Shown: positions 1 to 7,264 of the stretch, piece by piece
How positions within the stretch are numbered: the stretch's first letter is position 1
Layout: each line of letters begins with the position of its first letter
IMG/VR virus record: IMGVR_UViG_3300046002_007054
Span: 1-27,378 of that record
Origin: a virus
DNA length: 27,378 nucleotides
Direction: 5' to 3' (one strand)
Notes under the pieces: generated by a model
Told to the model about the DNA's origin: nothing
The model's input: the letters and a program-made list of their open reading frames with translations, nothing else
Database searches by the model: none
Translations under genes and position numbers: made by a program

Positions 1-33
1 CGGGGGGCATGGCCACGGTGCGGCGCTCGGCGG

Positions 34-1197
34 TTAAGCGGCGAGTTTGGCTTTTTTGGCCTTCTTGGCGGGGGTGGCGGGCAGTTCGTCCTGCGGCTCG
101 GCTTTCGCGGCGATGTGGGTGCGGACGAGGTTGAGGATCTGCTGCAACTCCATCTCCCACTGGCGGAGTTCGCTGAGGTCAGCGATCTCGATGCAGTCCA
201 CCAGATCGTCCTGCAATCCGGCGATGGACTGCGTGATGATGTCGGTGGAAGGCACGCCATCCATGGCATCAGCGACGGCGGCGCCGACTTCCTCAGGGGT
301 GAGGTGATCTTCGGCATCGTCTTCGATTTCAGCGGGCTGCTCCTGTTCTTGCTCCTGCTCATCCTCTGCCGCTGGGGCGGTGAAGGCCACGATGTTGGCC
401 GGGGTTTCCTCGACCGTCTCGACCTCGTCTTCCTGATCGGCCTCATCGGGAGCGGCATCGGTCGCGGTGACGGTGGCCACGGTCACAACCGGAGCAACAG
501 CAGCCACGACCACAGGGGCGGTGACCACGGGTGGCGGCGGTGGCGGGTTGGCGGCAGCGTGGGCAGCCTGCGCGGCGATCTGAGCCTGCATGGCCACCAT
601 GGAGCTTTCCATGTCGATGATGCGCTGGCGTTCGGTGGCGGCTTCCTGGGCTTGGGCCACTTCACGGGCGGCGAGACCTGCGAGGGTGAGGCCGGTGTCC
701 AGGAAGGACTCCAGTTGGTCATCCCAATCGGCATGGCCTGCGCAGATGGCGCGGGACTCGGTGACGGTCGGGCGGTGTTTCACCGTGCCCATGAGGGTCA
801 GCGACTTGCGCAGGATCTCGCACTGGCGGAGCGTGAGCTGGTCGTAGAAACCTTCGGTGAAAGGCACGGTGGTGAGATCGCCTTCGCGGTTGGCCTGGAC
901 GGCGAACAGGACGGGCTTGTCGAGGGCGGGCAGGGTGCTGAGCACCCATTCAGCGCAGCGGGCGTTGCCGAGGCTGGTGGGTTTGATGCCAGCGGCCTTC
1001 AGCAGCGACTCCGCCTTGTCGAGTGTGCTGAGGATCTTGCCTTGCAGCAGGAAGCTCGCATTGACGCGGCGCTCGGTGGAGACGTAGAGGTTGACCCGTT
1101 CAGCGGGCGCCATCGTGGTGATGGCGGCGATGGAGAGCGGGGCAGAAGCGTCGGTGGAGGACGCCGTGGGGGTGGTAGCAGGTTTGGTTTTAGCCAT
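34..1197 (-). CDS. Hypothetical protein with acidic linker and basic KLAA tail
   Basis: 387 aa; function not recognised. I start it at the ATG ending at 1197 because the upstream in-frame extension is low-complexity Pro/Ser/Thr sequence. The first 190 residues look globular and mixed alpha/beta. A helical stretch rich in Gln, Glu and Ala follows (REVAQAQEAATERQRIIDM), then a run of six prolines, a Val/Ala-rich stretch and a strongly acidic linker (EDEQEQEQEQ). A short helical domain starting at HLTPEEV comes next, and the end is a lysine-rich tail, KKAKKAKLAA. The architecture suits a phage DNA-metabolism or scaffold-type protein, but no catalytic motif is visible. It is the last complete leftward gene here. 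A further ATG on the same strand ends at position 10, so another gene may continue off the left edge. Confidence 0.75.
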   Translation of the reverse strand: MAKTKPATTPTASSTDASAPLSIAAITTMAPAERVNLYVSTERRVNASFLLQGKILSTLDKAESLLKAAGIKPTSLGNARCAEWVLSTLPALDKPVLFAVQANREGDLTTVPFTEGFYDQLTLRQCEILRKSLTLMGTVKHRPTVTESRAICAGHADWDDQLESFLDTGLTLAGLAAREVAQAQEAATERQRIIDMESSMVAMQAQIAAQAAHAAANPPPPPPVVTAPVVVAAVAPVVTVATVTATDAAPDEADQEDEVETVEETPANIVAFTAPAAEDEQEQEQEQPAEIEDDAEDHLTPEEVGAAVADAMDGVPSTDIITQSIAGLQDDLVDCIEIADLSELRQWEMELQQILNLVRTHIAAKAEPQDELPATPAKKAKKAKLAA

Positions 1198-1314
1198 ATC
1201 GGTGGTGTTTGGGGTATGTGGGCGGCCGGATGGGGTGAATGAAACCGCTGTCCGGCAAGGCGGCGGCTCCAAAGTCGAAGTCACATGGGTTAAGTGTGAC
1301 GGAAAGTTATGCGG

Positions 1315-1620
1315 CTACGCAGCAAGCTGATCGGCGTGGTCGATCAAGGTTTTGCCACGCGAGGTCAGGTGGATGGCGTTGGCGCGGCGATCCTCTGAGA
1401 CGAGTTTGCGTTCGGTGAAGCCTTTGACCTCTAGGGCATCAAGTTGGCCGGTGATGGCGGCGGTGCTGATGTGCAGGCGGCGGGCCAGATCGGTCGGTCG
1501 GCGCGGACCTTCTTGGAGTAGGACGGTCATGAGCGCCAGTTGGCGCAGGGAGATGTCGTGTTCGGTGCAGTGCTTGTTGAGCACGATCAGGTTGCGCAGA
1601 GAGCGGAGATGGAGAGACAT
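1315..1620 (-). CDS. MarR-family winged-helix transcriptional regulator
   Basis: 101 aa, shorter than the usual 140-160 aa of MarR proteins. It begins at the winged-helix core and lacks most of the N-terminal dimerisation helix. The DNA-binding part is clear: PTDLARRLHISTAAITGQLD is the helix-turn-helix with its recognition helix. It is followed by LEVKGFTERK and the wing (SEDRRANAIHLTSRGKTLI), where the D-R-R and LT-x-x-G signatures of the family are present. Family members are dimeric repressors or activators that bind short palindromes. Here it probably regulates phage or neighbouring genes. Its ligand, if any, cannot be read. It ends in QLAA. A 24-bp gap separates it from the small Cys-containing gene upstream, which suggests co-transcription. 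Confidence 0.85.
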   Translation of the reverse strand: MSLHLRSLRNLIVLNKHCTEHDISLRQLALMTVLLQEGPRRPTDLARRLHISTAAITGQLDALEVKGFTERKLVSEDRRANAIHLTSRGKTLIDHADQLAA

Positions 1621-1644
1621 GGTGACGGCTTTTTCTGTTACAGT

Positions 1645-1791
1645 TTACTTAATGTTACGGATGAGAGCATTGAATTTTTTGCGGAACTGGCGGACGCGGT
1701 CGGTCACCCGCACTTGGCGGGTGCTGGTATCGGGTTCATGGTCGTGGCCGCGGCAGGCGATGCAGGCGCGGGAGCTTGGGCGTTTTTTCAT
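1645..1791 (-). CDS. 48-aa basic protein with a CxxC motif
   Basis: A short gene of 48 residues starting MKKRPSSRACIACRGHDHEP and ending FRKKFNALIRNIK. It has one CxxC pair (Cys10, Cys13) followed by Gly-His-Asp-His, so a small metal-binding knuckle is possible. The C-terminal half is an amphipathic, strongly basic helix (DRVRQFRKKF). It lies between the MarR-type gene (24 bp downstream) and a larger hypothetical gene upstream, on the same strand. Low-complexity content is absent and the reading frame has the balanced composition of a real protein. The call rests on composition and position, since I recognise no family. Confidence 0.5.
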   Translation of the reverse strand: MKKRPSSRACIACRGHDHEPDTSTRQVRVTDRVRQFRKKFNALIRNIK

Positions 1792-1803
1792 GGTGGGTGG
1801 AGT

Positions 1804-1920
1804 TAGAGGCAATCGCGGGCGAAGTCGGAGGCCTCGCGGATGAGGCGGGCCATGGTGCTGGCGGGTTCGATGCCAGCTTCAAGCTGGGCGGTGATGAAGG
1901 TGGACTGATCGGTGAACCAT
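1804..1920 (-). other. Possible gene remnant or tiny ORF
   Basis: The minus strand has an open frame that reads WFTDQSTFITAQLEAG and then IEPASTMARLIREASDF before a stop at 1804. This looks like natural amphipathic helical protein, but the frame is closed upstream by a TGA and has no ATG before the internal Met, 16 codons from the end. It may be a degenerate small gene, a gene with a non-standard start, or chance. A second ATG (ending at 1926) opens a different frame that stops after 15 codons. Confidence 0.25.
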
Positions 1921-1932
1921 GGTCATAGTGTT

Positions 1933-2604
1933 TCAAGCGGCGAGTTTACGTTTACCGAGGGTGGCGAAGGTGAGAGTGAGGCTGGTGCGTGCGGCGGCAA
2001 CTTCTTTTTCGGCCCGCTGGAGCAGGAGGTCGATGTCGGCGATGTCGAGTTTGGACACCGATACTTTGCCGGTGCGGAGCTGGTCGAGGGTGTGGACGAG
2101 GGTGAGCAGGCGGTGTTCCTGCGTCTTCTTGCGGGCCATGAACAGGTGCTCACAACCGGCGCGGATGGCGTCGAGATGCTTCTCATGGCGCTGCATGGCT
2201 TTGATGCTGACAAAACCTTGCAGTCGAGCCAGGCGGAGCTGACGGTCTTCGGCTTCGATGGCATTGGCCAGGTTGCGGGCACGGGTCACAGCATCGAGCA
2301 GCGGGGTGGTGATCCAGCACTTCGATTTTTGCGGGTAGTATTTGCCACGGCGGCGGCTGAATCCATTAAGGATGTCATGCGGTGCGCCGATGCCGTGGCG
2401 TCCATCGATGCGGGTGAGATCAAGGGCGTGGCTGGTTAGGTCGCCGTAGCGGTTGGTGGTGCAGCCTTTGGCGATGCGGGCGTGCTCGCTGTTGATGAGC
2501 TTGGCAGCGGTGGCGGCGGTGCGGCAGTATTTCATGCAATACCACCAGTCCTGATAGGTCAGGGCGGTGCTGTTAAGCACGCGCTGGAAAGGGGTGGGAG
2601 ACAT
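1933..2604 (-). CDS. Hypothetical protein, helical, KRKLAA tail
   Basis: 223 aa, not recognised. The N-terminal 90 residues are rich in aromatic and basic residues (YQDWWYCMKYCRTAATAAKL, then a region with RIDGRHGIGAPHD and SRRRGKYYPQKSKCW). This could be a nucleic-acid-binding domain. The C-terminal 120 residues are predicted to be long helices with many Arg, Glu and Leu (TRARNLANAIEAEDRQLRLA, LDIADIDLLLQRAEKEVAAA), probably a coiled coil. It ends in the basic tail GKRKLAA, the same ending as its neighbours on both sides. The gene starts next to three ATGACGA repeats and lies just downstream of the AAA+ ATPase gene in the leftward cluster. Confidence 0.7.
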   Translation of the reverse strand: MSPTPFQRVLNSTALTYQDWWYCMKYCRTAATAAKLINSEHARIAKGCTTNRYGDLTSHALDLTRIDGRHGIGAPHDILNGFSRRRGKYYPQKSKCWITTPLLDAVTRARNLANAIEAEDRQLRLARLQGFVSIKAMQRHEKHLDAIRAGCEHLFMARKKTQEHRLLTLVHTLDQLRTGKVSVSKLDIADIDLLLQRAEKEVAAARTSLTLTFATLGKRKLAA

Positions 2605-2609
2605 AGGAA

Positions 2610-2630
2610 ATGACGAATGACGAATGACGA
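2610..2630. repeat. ATGACGA heptamer repeat, 3 copies
   Basis: Three perfect tandem ATGACGA units fill the gap between two leftward genes. They lie directly upstream of the start codon of the 223-aa gene and downstream of the AAA+ ATPase stop codon. On the coding strand they read TCGTCAT. The same heptamer family recurs at 9100, 12016, 12302 and 19877. Confidence 0.9.
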
Positions 2631-2637
2631 ACGGGAA

Positions 2638-4170
2638 CTACGCGGCGGCGGCGAGTTTGCGGGTTTTGGGGGCGGTGGTGATGGCGAGGGTGGCGGTGGT
2701 GACGGGGCGGGCCTTGCCATTGAGACGGTGGCGGCGGGCCTCGATCTGTTCCTTCATGGTGGTGGCGGTCGGGGTTTCTTTGGCGAGCACGGCGAGCACG
2801 TCAGCGGTGGTGGGTTCGCGGACGTTGTCGTTGAAGGCGGCGGCCATGGCTTTGTGCCAGACACGTTCGATCTGACGGCCAGAGAAGCCATCGCTCGCGC
2901 GGGCCAGGGAGTTGAGGTCAAAGGTGGCGGGCTTGCGTTTGCGGCGGCGGATGTGGATGGCGAAGATCTCTTCACGCTCCTTGAGGTTCGGCAGTTCCAC
3001 GGACCAGACATCGAGACGGTCGATGAGCGGGTCAGGCAGGTTGTCGATGTCGTTGGCGGTGAAGATGAAGTAGATGCCGGTGCTGTCCTGGATGTCTTGC
3101 AGGAAGGCTTTGATCAGGCTGGCTGTGGTGCCGGCATCGGTCTGGCCGCTGGATTTGGCTCCAGCCGTCATGCCGTCGATCTCGTCAATGTAGAGGGCGC
3201 ATTTCTTGAGGGCGCGGGCGGTGTCCATGACACGTTTCCAGTTGCCTTCGGTCTGGCCGACGAGGCTGCCTTTCAGTTGGTCGGCGCGGACGCGGATTAC
3301 GGGGATGCCGAGTTCCTTGCCAACAATGGGGGCGATCAGGCTTTTGCCGGTGCCGGGCATCCCGACGAGCAGGCAGCCTTTGTTCGGTGTGAGGTGGTAG
3401 TCCTCAGCGGCTTTGGTGAACTGGTGGCGGAAGGTGTGCAGTTCATCTTTGAACGCATCCCAGCCGCCGACATCGGCCAGGGTGAGTGGGGAGTCGATGT
3501 ATTCGACCAGGCCGTTTTTGCGCAGGATGGCGATCTTTTCGCGCAGCACCAGAGCCGGGTCAAAGCTGCCGCTGACGATGATGGACAAGGCATAGGCATC
3601 CTCCGCTTCGGGGCTGGTGAGGCCAGCGGCGGCGTCGAGCAGGGCATCCAGCGCTTCGCCGGTGGGCAGATCACGGATGAGGGTGCGGGTGCCGCCTTCG
3701 TCGGTTTCGTAGCAGAGTTCGGTGGCGAGCGCGAGCAACTCGCTGCGGTCGGGCAGGGCGAAGTCGATCACGGAGAAGTTCTTCTCCAGGTCGATCGGCA
3801 GTTTCACCTCCGGCATGATGAGGACGAGGGAGATGAGGCGCTGCTTGGCGATGAGTAGGCTGTCCTTCATCTGGCGGTAGAGCATCGGGTTGGGGTCGGC
3901 CAAAATGAGATGGAAATCGCGCAGCAGGAGCACGGTTTTTTCCGGCAGACCTGCCACGGCTTTGAGGACGTCGAAAGCGTCCTCAGCGGAGACCGTGTGA
4001 GCACGGGTGTCGATGCGGCCGTTGGTGGTGGACCAAGTGTGCAGGCCGTAGGTCAGGTCGGTGCAGACGCGGTCGAGCAGTTGTTCGGCGCGTGATTCCT
4101 CGTGGGAGGCGAGGATGAGACCGGCATAGCCAGCTTGGATGCGTTGGGTGAGTAGAGTGGTGGTGTTCAT
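2638..4170 (-). CDS. Ycf46-like AAA+ ATPase
   Basis: 510 aa. The N-terminal 225 residues match the layout of Ycf46-type proteins: a degenerate P-loop-like domain with LLLRDFHLIL at 81-90. A complete AAA+ module follows: Walker A GMPGTGKS (270-277), a pore-loop-like GSLVGQTEGNWKRV (301-314), Walker B ALYIDEID (325-332), sensor-1 Asn373 in FTAND and a candidate arginine finger Arg385 in LIDRLD. A lid helix region (SDGFSGRQIERVW) comes after. Such proteins are ring-forming ATP-driven remodelling machines; the substrate is unknown. DUF1257 and DUF2997 genes lie 2-3 kb upstream in the same cluster, the usual company of Ycf46 as I remember it. The tail is basic and ends RKLAAAA. Confidence 0.9.
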   Translation of the reverse strand: MNTTTLLTQRIQAGYAGLILASHEESRAEQLLDRVCTDLTYGLHTWSTTNGRIDTRAHTVSAEDAFDVLKAVAGLPEKTVLLLRDFHLILADPNPMLYRQMKDSLLIAKQRLISLVLIMPEVKLPIDLEKNFSVIDFALPDRSELLALATELCYETDEGGTRTLIRDLPTGEALDALLDAAAGLTSPEAEDAYALSIIVSGSFDPALVLREKIAILRKNGLVEYIDSPLTLADVGGWDAFKDELHTFRHQFTKAAEDYHLTPNKGCLLVGMPGTGKSLIAPIVGKELGIPVIRVRADQLKGSLVGQTEGNWKRVMDTARALKKCALYIDEIDGMTAGAKSSGQTDAGTTASLIKAFLQDIQDSTGIYFIFTANDIDNLPDPLIDRLDVWSVELPNLKEREEIFAIHIRRRKRKPATFDLNSLARASDGFSGRQIERVWHKAMAAAFNDNVREPTTADVLAVLAKETPTATTMKEQIEARRHRLNGKARPVTTATLAITTAPKTRKLAAAA

Positions 4171-4179
4171 AAAAAGAAA

Positions 4180-4207
4180 GGATGAAGGGTGAAGGATGAA
4201 GGGTGAA
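4180..4207. repeat. GGATGAA/GGGTGAA heptamer repeat, 4 copies
   Basis: Four tandem heptamers alternate GGATGAA and GGGTGAA between the ATPase start codon (4170) and the stop codon of the zinc-ribbon gene (4210). On the coding strand they form a pyrimidine-rich TTCATCC/TTCACCC leader. Confidence 0.9.
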
Positions 4208-4209
4208 GG

Positions 4210-4749
4210 TTAGGCGTCTTCGCTGTGGGTTTCAGGTTCGGTGCTGGGCACTTGCAGGTCGCGGTAGCCGGTGAGGCGGAACTGGTCATACCAGTTTGCG
4301 TGGCAGTCCTGGCAATCGACCATCTGCTCAGCGATGTCCGCATCTTGTTCCAGCGCGCTGGCTTGGATGGAGGTGCTGCCGCAGTTCGGACAGCAGGTGC
4401 CGCCGTTCTCTAGGTATTGCTGTTGAGGGTCGGGGAGGCGGTCGCTAGGTTTATTGTGGCCCTGAATCCAGTGCCAGACGGGGTGGTCGTGCGGCATGTT
4501 ACGGCGCAGGAGTGTCCACAGCGGGTGGTCTGCGTAGCCGGGTAGGTGGCGCAGGTCGAGGAAGTCATTACCTTCCAGGATCGAGCCGATCAGGTAGCCG
4601 ACATGAGCGGTGGTCGACTGGTCGATTAACTGCCACTTGAGAGTGGTATAGACGTGCTTGGCGATCTCCGCGCGGCGGCTGACTTCAAGGGCGTCTCCGA
4701 CGATTACGAGTTGTTTGAGTAGGGCGGTGTTTAGAGCAGCAGAAGGCAT
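4210..4749 (-). CDS. Zinc-ribbon protein, phage/plasmid type
   Basis: 179 aa. The N-terminal 115 residues are helical and unrecognised (includes HPLWTLLRRNMPHDHPVWHW). The C-terminal part is a four-cysteine zinc ribbon: CPNCGSTSI is one knuckle and DCQDCHANWYDQF the other, closing with LTGY. The pattern CPxC, then CxxC, W, Y or F and LTGY is common in small phage and plasmid proteins that I associate with nucleic-acid handling, but the exact job is unknown. The protein ends SEDA and lacks the KLAA-type tail of its neighbours. It sits between the AAA+ ATPase and the WGR ligase and has heptamer repeats on both sides, so it may still be transcribed with them. Confidence 0.75.
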   Translation of the reverse strand: MPSAALNTALLKQLVIVGDALEVSRRAEIAKHVYTTLKWQLIDQSTTAHVGYLIGSILEGNDFLDLRHLPGYADHPLWTLLRRNMPHDHPVWHWIQGHNKPSDRLPDPQQQYLENGGTCCPNCGSTSIQASALEQDADIAEQMVDCQDCHANWYDQFRLTGYRDLQVPSTEPETHSEDA

Positions 4750-4764
4750 AGTTAGAAGGAAGAG

Positions 4765-4839
4765 GGATGAAGGATGAAGGATGAAGGATGAAGAATGAAA
4801 CGGGGAACTGAGAACTGAGAACTGGGAACTGGGAACTGA
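4765..4839. repeat. Two adjacent heptamer arrays (GGATGAA x5, GAACTGR x5)
   Basis: Positions 4765-4799 hold four GGATGAA units and one GAATGAA. Positions 4805-4839 hold five GAACTGA/GAACTGG units. Only a five-base linker separates the arrays. Together they occupy nearly the whole gap between the zinc-ribbon gene start (4749) and the ligase stop codon (4840). This is the clearest case here of two heptamer families side by side. Confidence 0.95.
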
Positions 4840-5928
4840 TTAAGCGGCTTTGAGTTTGAGTTGGGAGACGTGGCATTCCCGGCGGGTGACGTCGTCGCGC
4901 TGGCCGAGATAGACCGGTTGGAAGACGCTGCCGCCTGGGAAAGCGTAGAGGTAGCGGACCTCGACAATGGAGCCATTGGCAGGGACGGTGTGGTTGGGCG
5001 GAATGGTGACGTTGCCCACAGGACGCAGGACGGGACCGCCGGAGTAGAGGAAGAGGGGCACGCTGCGCAGGATGTTGGGAGATCCCGTGATGAAGCTGGC
5101 GGTCTCGGTGAACTTGAACTTGAGGGCCGGGCCGCCCGTATTCGGACGGCTGCTGGACCACCGGGCGTGCAGGTCTTTGAAGACGATGCCTTCGGCGTTG
5201 TCTTCGCGGAGTTGATCCAGCAGGGCTTGCTTGCCTTCGTAGTCCTCTTCGCAATCGACGCAGTTCAGGTAGGTTTGGCAGTTGCCTCCATCGTCGGTCA
5301 GGAGTTCGTAGAGCAGGCTGAACCGTGCGGAGTAGGAGTGGTGGCGGTAGTCCACGTTGTCGAAGCTGAGCAGGTCGAAGGCGTGGAAGGTATCGCCCAC
5401 CATTTCGCCGTCGATCACGCATTGGTGGTCGAGGCCAAGCATGGCGCGTTGGACGGTGGCGGGAAAGCCACAGGGCAGGCCGCGTTTGTTGAGTGCGGTG
5501 ACGACACCTTTGCCGCCGACACTGCTGAGGGTGAGCGTCATGCGTTTGCCATCGTATTTCTGCTGGGCGCAGTAGAGGTCATTGAGCAGGAGCTTGGTCA
5601 TCTCCAGATCGGTGATGCTGTTGAGCAGCATGGGCAGGGTCGGTTCGGGTGCCGGGGTGCTGCTGACGGGTGGGGCCACGGCGGCGGCGGTCTGGCCATC
5701 GGTGGCGATGACGTAGCCGCCTGCCTGCTTGGAGCGGATGAGTTTCTGGGCGATGTCCAGGGCGACGGCGTCACGCACGGGTTCCGGGGTCTTGGTGCCG
5801 GTGGCCAGGGTGCTGCCCCGGCGGCCATAGGCAAAGGTGACGATGGCCGTGCCGAGGCTGATCGGCTGGATGGTGACTTGGTAAACCTTGTCACTGCCAG
5901 CTTGGCGGTTGTAGAGAGTGGTGGTCAT
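4840..5928 (-). CDS. ATP-dependent DNA ligase with N-terminal WGR domain
   Basis: 362 aa. Residues 1-80 form a WGR-like domain (LYNRQAGSDKVYQVTI, FAYGRRGS), a DNA-binding module known from PARPs and bacterial ligase fusions. After a Pro/Ala linker (84-98), residues 105-362 form a compact nucleotidyltransferase plus OB-fold. Motif I is KYDGKR at 124-129, with Lys124 the predicted AMP acceptor. IDGEMV at 172-177 is motif III, EGIVFKD at 246-252 motif IV, and LKFKF at 269-273 motif V. The enzyme should seal nicks in duplex DNA using ATP during phage replication or repair. The short length suits minimal viral-type ligases. It ends KLKAA. It lies in the leftward cluster with the AAA+ ATPase. Confidence 0.9.
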   Translation of the reverse strand: MTTTLYNRQAGSDKVYQVTIQPISLGTAIVTFAYGRRGSTLATGTKTPEPVRDAVALDIAQKLIRSKQAGGYVIATDGQTAAAVAPPVSSTPAPEPTLPMLLNSITDLEMTKLLLNDLYCAQQKYDGKRMTLTLSSVGGKGVVTALNKRGLPCGFPATVQRAMLGLDHQCVIDGEMVGDTFHAFDLLSFDNVDYRHHSYSARFSLLYELLTDDGGNCQTYLNCVDCEEDYEGKQALLDQLREDNAEGIVFKDLHARWSSSRPNTGGPALKFKFTETASFITGSPNILRSVPLFLYSGGPVLRPVGNVTIPPNHTVPANGSIVEVRYLYAFPGGSVFQPVYLGQRDDVTRRECHVSQLKLKAA

Positions 5929-5936
5929 GGAAGAAA

Positions 5937-5973
5937 GGATGAAGGAAGAAAGGATGAAGGGTGGGGAACTGAT
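5937..5973. repeat. Degenerate GGATGAA/GAACTGA heptamers
   Basis: GGATGAA, GGAAGAA and AGGATGAA units are followed by a single GAACTGA. They occupy the gap between the ligase start codon and the next gene's stop codon at 5980. This is a decayed version of the array at 4765-4839, with the two families in the same order. Confidence 0.7.
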
Positions 5974-5979
5974 ATGGGG

Positions 5980-6315
5980 TTAGCCAAGGAGGGAGACTTT
6001 GGAGAGCAGATCGGCGGTCATCTCACTGATGAGGAAATTGACGCGGTCGGTTTGGTAGTAGTGCATCAGGCTTGAGAGACCTTTGTTAATGGTCTCACGG
6101 TGGGTGTGTGCATTGGGCCCTTTCAGGGATTTAGCGGCATAGTCATTCACCCTCATGTTGCTGTAGTGAAAATCCAGCCAGCCAGATTGGTCGGGCTTAG
6201 CGGTCGGGTGGGTGGACTGCCAGCTATGGATGAGATTGCGCAGATCCCGCATATCGGTCTCTGCCTGTGCCTGTGCCTTGGTTTTGATCAAGGCGTCGAT
6301 GGTGGTGGTGTCCAT
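5980..6315 (-). CDS. Hypothetical protein, 111 aa
   Basis: Not recognised. The N-terminal half is helical and charged (LIKTKAQAQAETDMRDLRNL). A central stretch carries SGWLDFHYSNMRVNDYA, and the C-terminal half is again helical (NKGLSSLMHYYQTDRVNFL). No signal peptide, membrane segment or metal site is visible. The start is only three bases from the stop of the DUF2997 gene (6319), so the two are surely in one transcript and probably translationally coupled. That places this protein in the DUF1257/DUF2997/Ycf46 group by context. Confidence 0.7.
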   Translation of the reverse strand: MDTTTIDALIKTKAQAQAETDMRDLRNLIHSWQSTHPTAKPDQSGWLDFHYSNMRVNDYAAKSLKGPNAHTHRETINKGLSSLMHYYQTDRVNFLISEMTADLLSKVSLLG

Positions 6316-6318
6316 GGT

Positions 6319-6507
6319 TTAAGCGTTGGCGTTTTGATAGGTGGCGGTGGTGGCCTGACTGTGGAACTCGGGTTTCTTTTTAACCGCAGTGACGACGCCG
6401 AGAGCAGCCTCGATCTGGGCGGTGGTGCTTTGGCAGGACTTGCCTTTGAAGCCGCTGGTTTCCACGACGGTGGTGCCGTTGTGTAGGGTGATGGTGATGG
6501 TTTTCAT
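6319..6507 (-). CDS. DUF2997-family small protein
   Basis: 62 aa, starting MKTITITLHNGTTVVETSGF. The pattern of a short beta hairpin followed by GFKGKSC and a helix with IEAALG matches DUF2997 as I remember it. That is a small family of unknown function usually encoded beside DUF1257 and Ycf46-type ATPases. Both partners are present here: DUF1257 is immediately upstream (6542-6997) and the ATPase is downstream. The ATG ending at 6507 is chosen because the in-frame upstream extension merely translates heptamer repeats. The start lies next to four GGATGAA-type repeats (6512-6539). Confidence 0.8.
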   Translation of the reverse strand: MKTITITLHNGTTVVETSGFKGKSCQSTTAQIEAALGVVTAVKKKPEFHSQATTATYQNANA

Positions 6508-6511
6508 TAAA

Positions 6512-6539
6512 GGATGAGGGGTGAAGGACGAAGGATGAA
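6512..6539. repeat. GGATGAA-type heptamer repeat, 4 copies
   Basis: Four variant heptamers (GGATGAG, GGGTGAA, GGACGAA, GGATGAA) fill the gap between the DUF2997 start codon and the DUF1257 stop codon at 6542. Confidence 0.85.
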
Positions 6540-6541
6540 GG

Positions 6542-6997
6542 TTAGGCGGCGCAGGTGACTTGGATGGCCCCGTTGGGTAGGGTTTTGCGGATGGGTGTGT
6601 AGCCTTTCTGGCGGAGCATCTGCATGGCGGTCTGGGCGCCATAGGCGTCCTGGAGTTTGACGAGGGCATCGCCAAAGCGGGCCTTGAGTTTCAGGCCGTC
6701 GTGTGCCGGGTTTTTGCCGCTGCCAAAGAAGTCCCAAGCAAGCGTGTAGTTGCCGGTGGTGGTGCGGCTGGCGACGACGCCAACCTCGTAATGCACGCCA
6801 GGGAGGCGGATGACATGGTCGCACTTGCCGAGATCGGAGAGCAACATGCCTTCCGGCAGGGGTTCATCTCCGACCTTCCTTCCATACCAGTTGTAGGTCG
6901 GGATGTTGCGGACGAGTTGGGCACCGAGTTCAGCGCAGGCGGCTTCGAGGGTGGTGAGGTCTTTGATCTGGAGCTTGATGGTGGTGATGTGGGACAT
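6542..6997 (-). CDS. DUF1257 (Ycf35-like) protein
   Basis: 151 aa, beginning MSHITTIKLQIKDLTTLEAA. This is the characteristic opening of DUF1257/Ycf35 proteins (MSHFTTIKTQI, a loop, then LxxAxxxLG). Conserved-looking features are VRNIPTYNWYGRKVGD and a beta-rich middle (VIRLPGVHYEVGVVASR). The family is known from algal plastids, cyanobacteria and many mobile elements, without an established function. It recurs with DUF2997 (next gene, 34 bp downstream) and Ycf46-type AAA+ proteins (2638-4170 here), which suggests a joint complex. The protein ends TCAA. Confidence 0.85.
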   Translation of the reverse strand: MSHITTIKLQIKDLTTLEAACAELGAQLVRNIPTYNWYGRKVGDEPLPEGMLLSDLGKCDHVIRLPGVHYEVGVVASRTTTGNYTLAWDFFGSGKNPAHDGLKLKARFGDALVKLQDAYGAQTAMQMLRQKGYTPIRKTLPNGAIQVTCAA

Positions 6998-7030
6998 GGG
7001 ATGAAGGGTGAGGGGTTAGGAGTTAGGAGG

Positions 7031-7264
7031 TTATTGAGCGAGGAGGAGGTGATCGTGGTCGGTTTCCCATTGCAGGCAGGCGCTGCGGTCGGGATGGCAG
7101 AAGAGAGGCGGGCGTTCAGCGTGGACGCGGACTTCCCATTCCTGGGAAGTGGGGTTGAAATCCACCGTGGAAGCGCGCTCGACTTGGCAGGGGCCGAGAT
7201 CGCGCAAGGGAATGGCGTCGGTCCACAGGGCGCGGACGCTGCCGTTAGCTATCATTAAGGTCAT
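7031..7264 (-). CDS. Small hypothetical protein
   Basis: 77 aa, not recognised. It contains one beta-rich region (WEVRVHAERPPLF) and two cysteines far apart, so no zinc knuckle is evident. It ends DHDHLLLAQ. The start at 7264 (MTLMIANGS) lies at the edge of an AT-rich block that is the only plausible strong promoter region for several kilobases. This may therefore be the first gene of the leftward transcript that continues into DUF1257, the ligase and the ATPase. A second ATG four codons in is an alternative start. Confidence 0.6.
   Translation of the reverse strand: MTLMIANGSVRALWTDAIPLRDLGPCQVERASTVDFNPTSQEWEVRVHAERPPLFCHPDRSACLQWETDHDHLLLAQ

Noticed and set aside
115-1242. 375-aa plus-strand ORF
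   Set aside because: Antisense to the 387-aa gene; Gly/His/Asp-rich composition typical of a GC-rich shadow frame, no family features.
2617-3858. 413-aa plus-strand ORF
   Set aside because: Antisense to the AAA+ ATPase whose motifs are unambiguous; Gly/Val/Ala-rich shadow.
4861-6075. 404-aa plus-strand ORF
   Set aside because: Antisense to the WGR ligase, which has all nucleotidyltransferase motifs.
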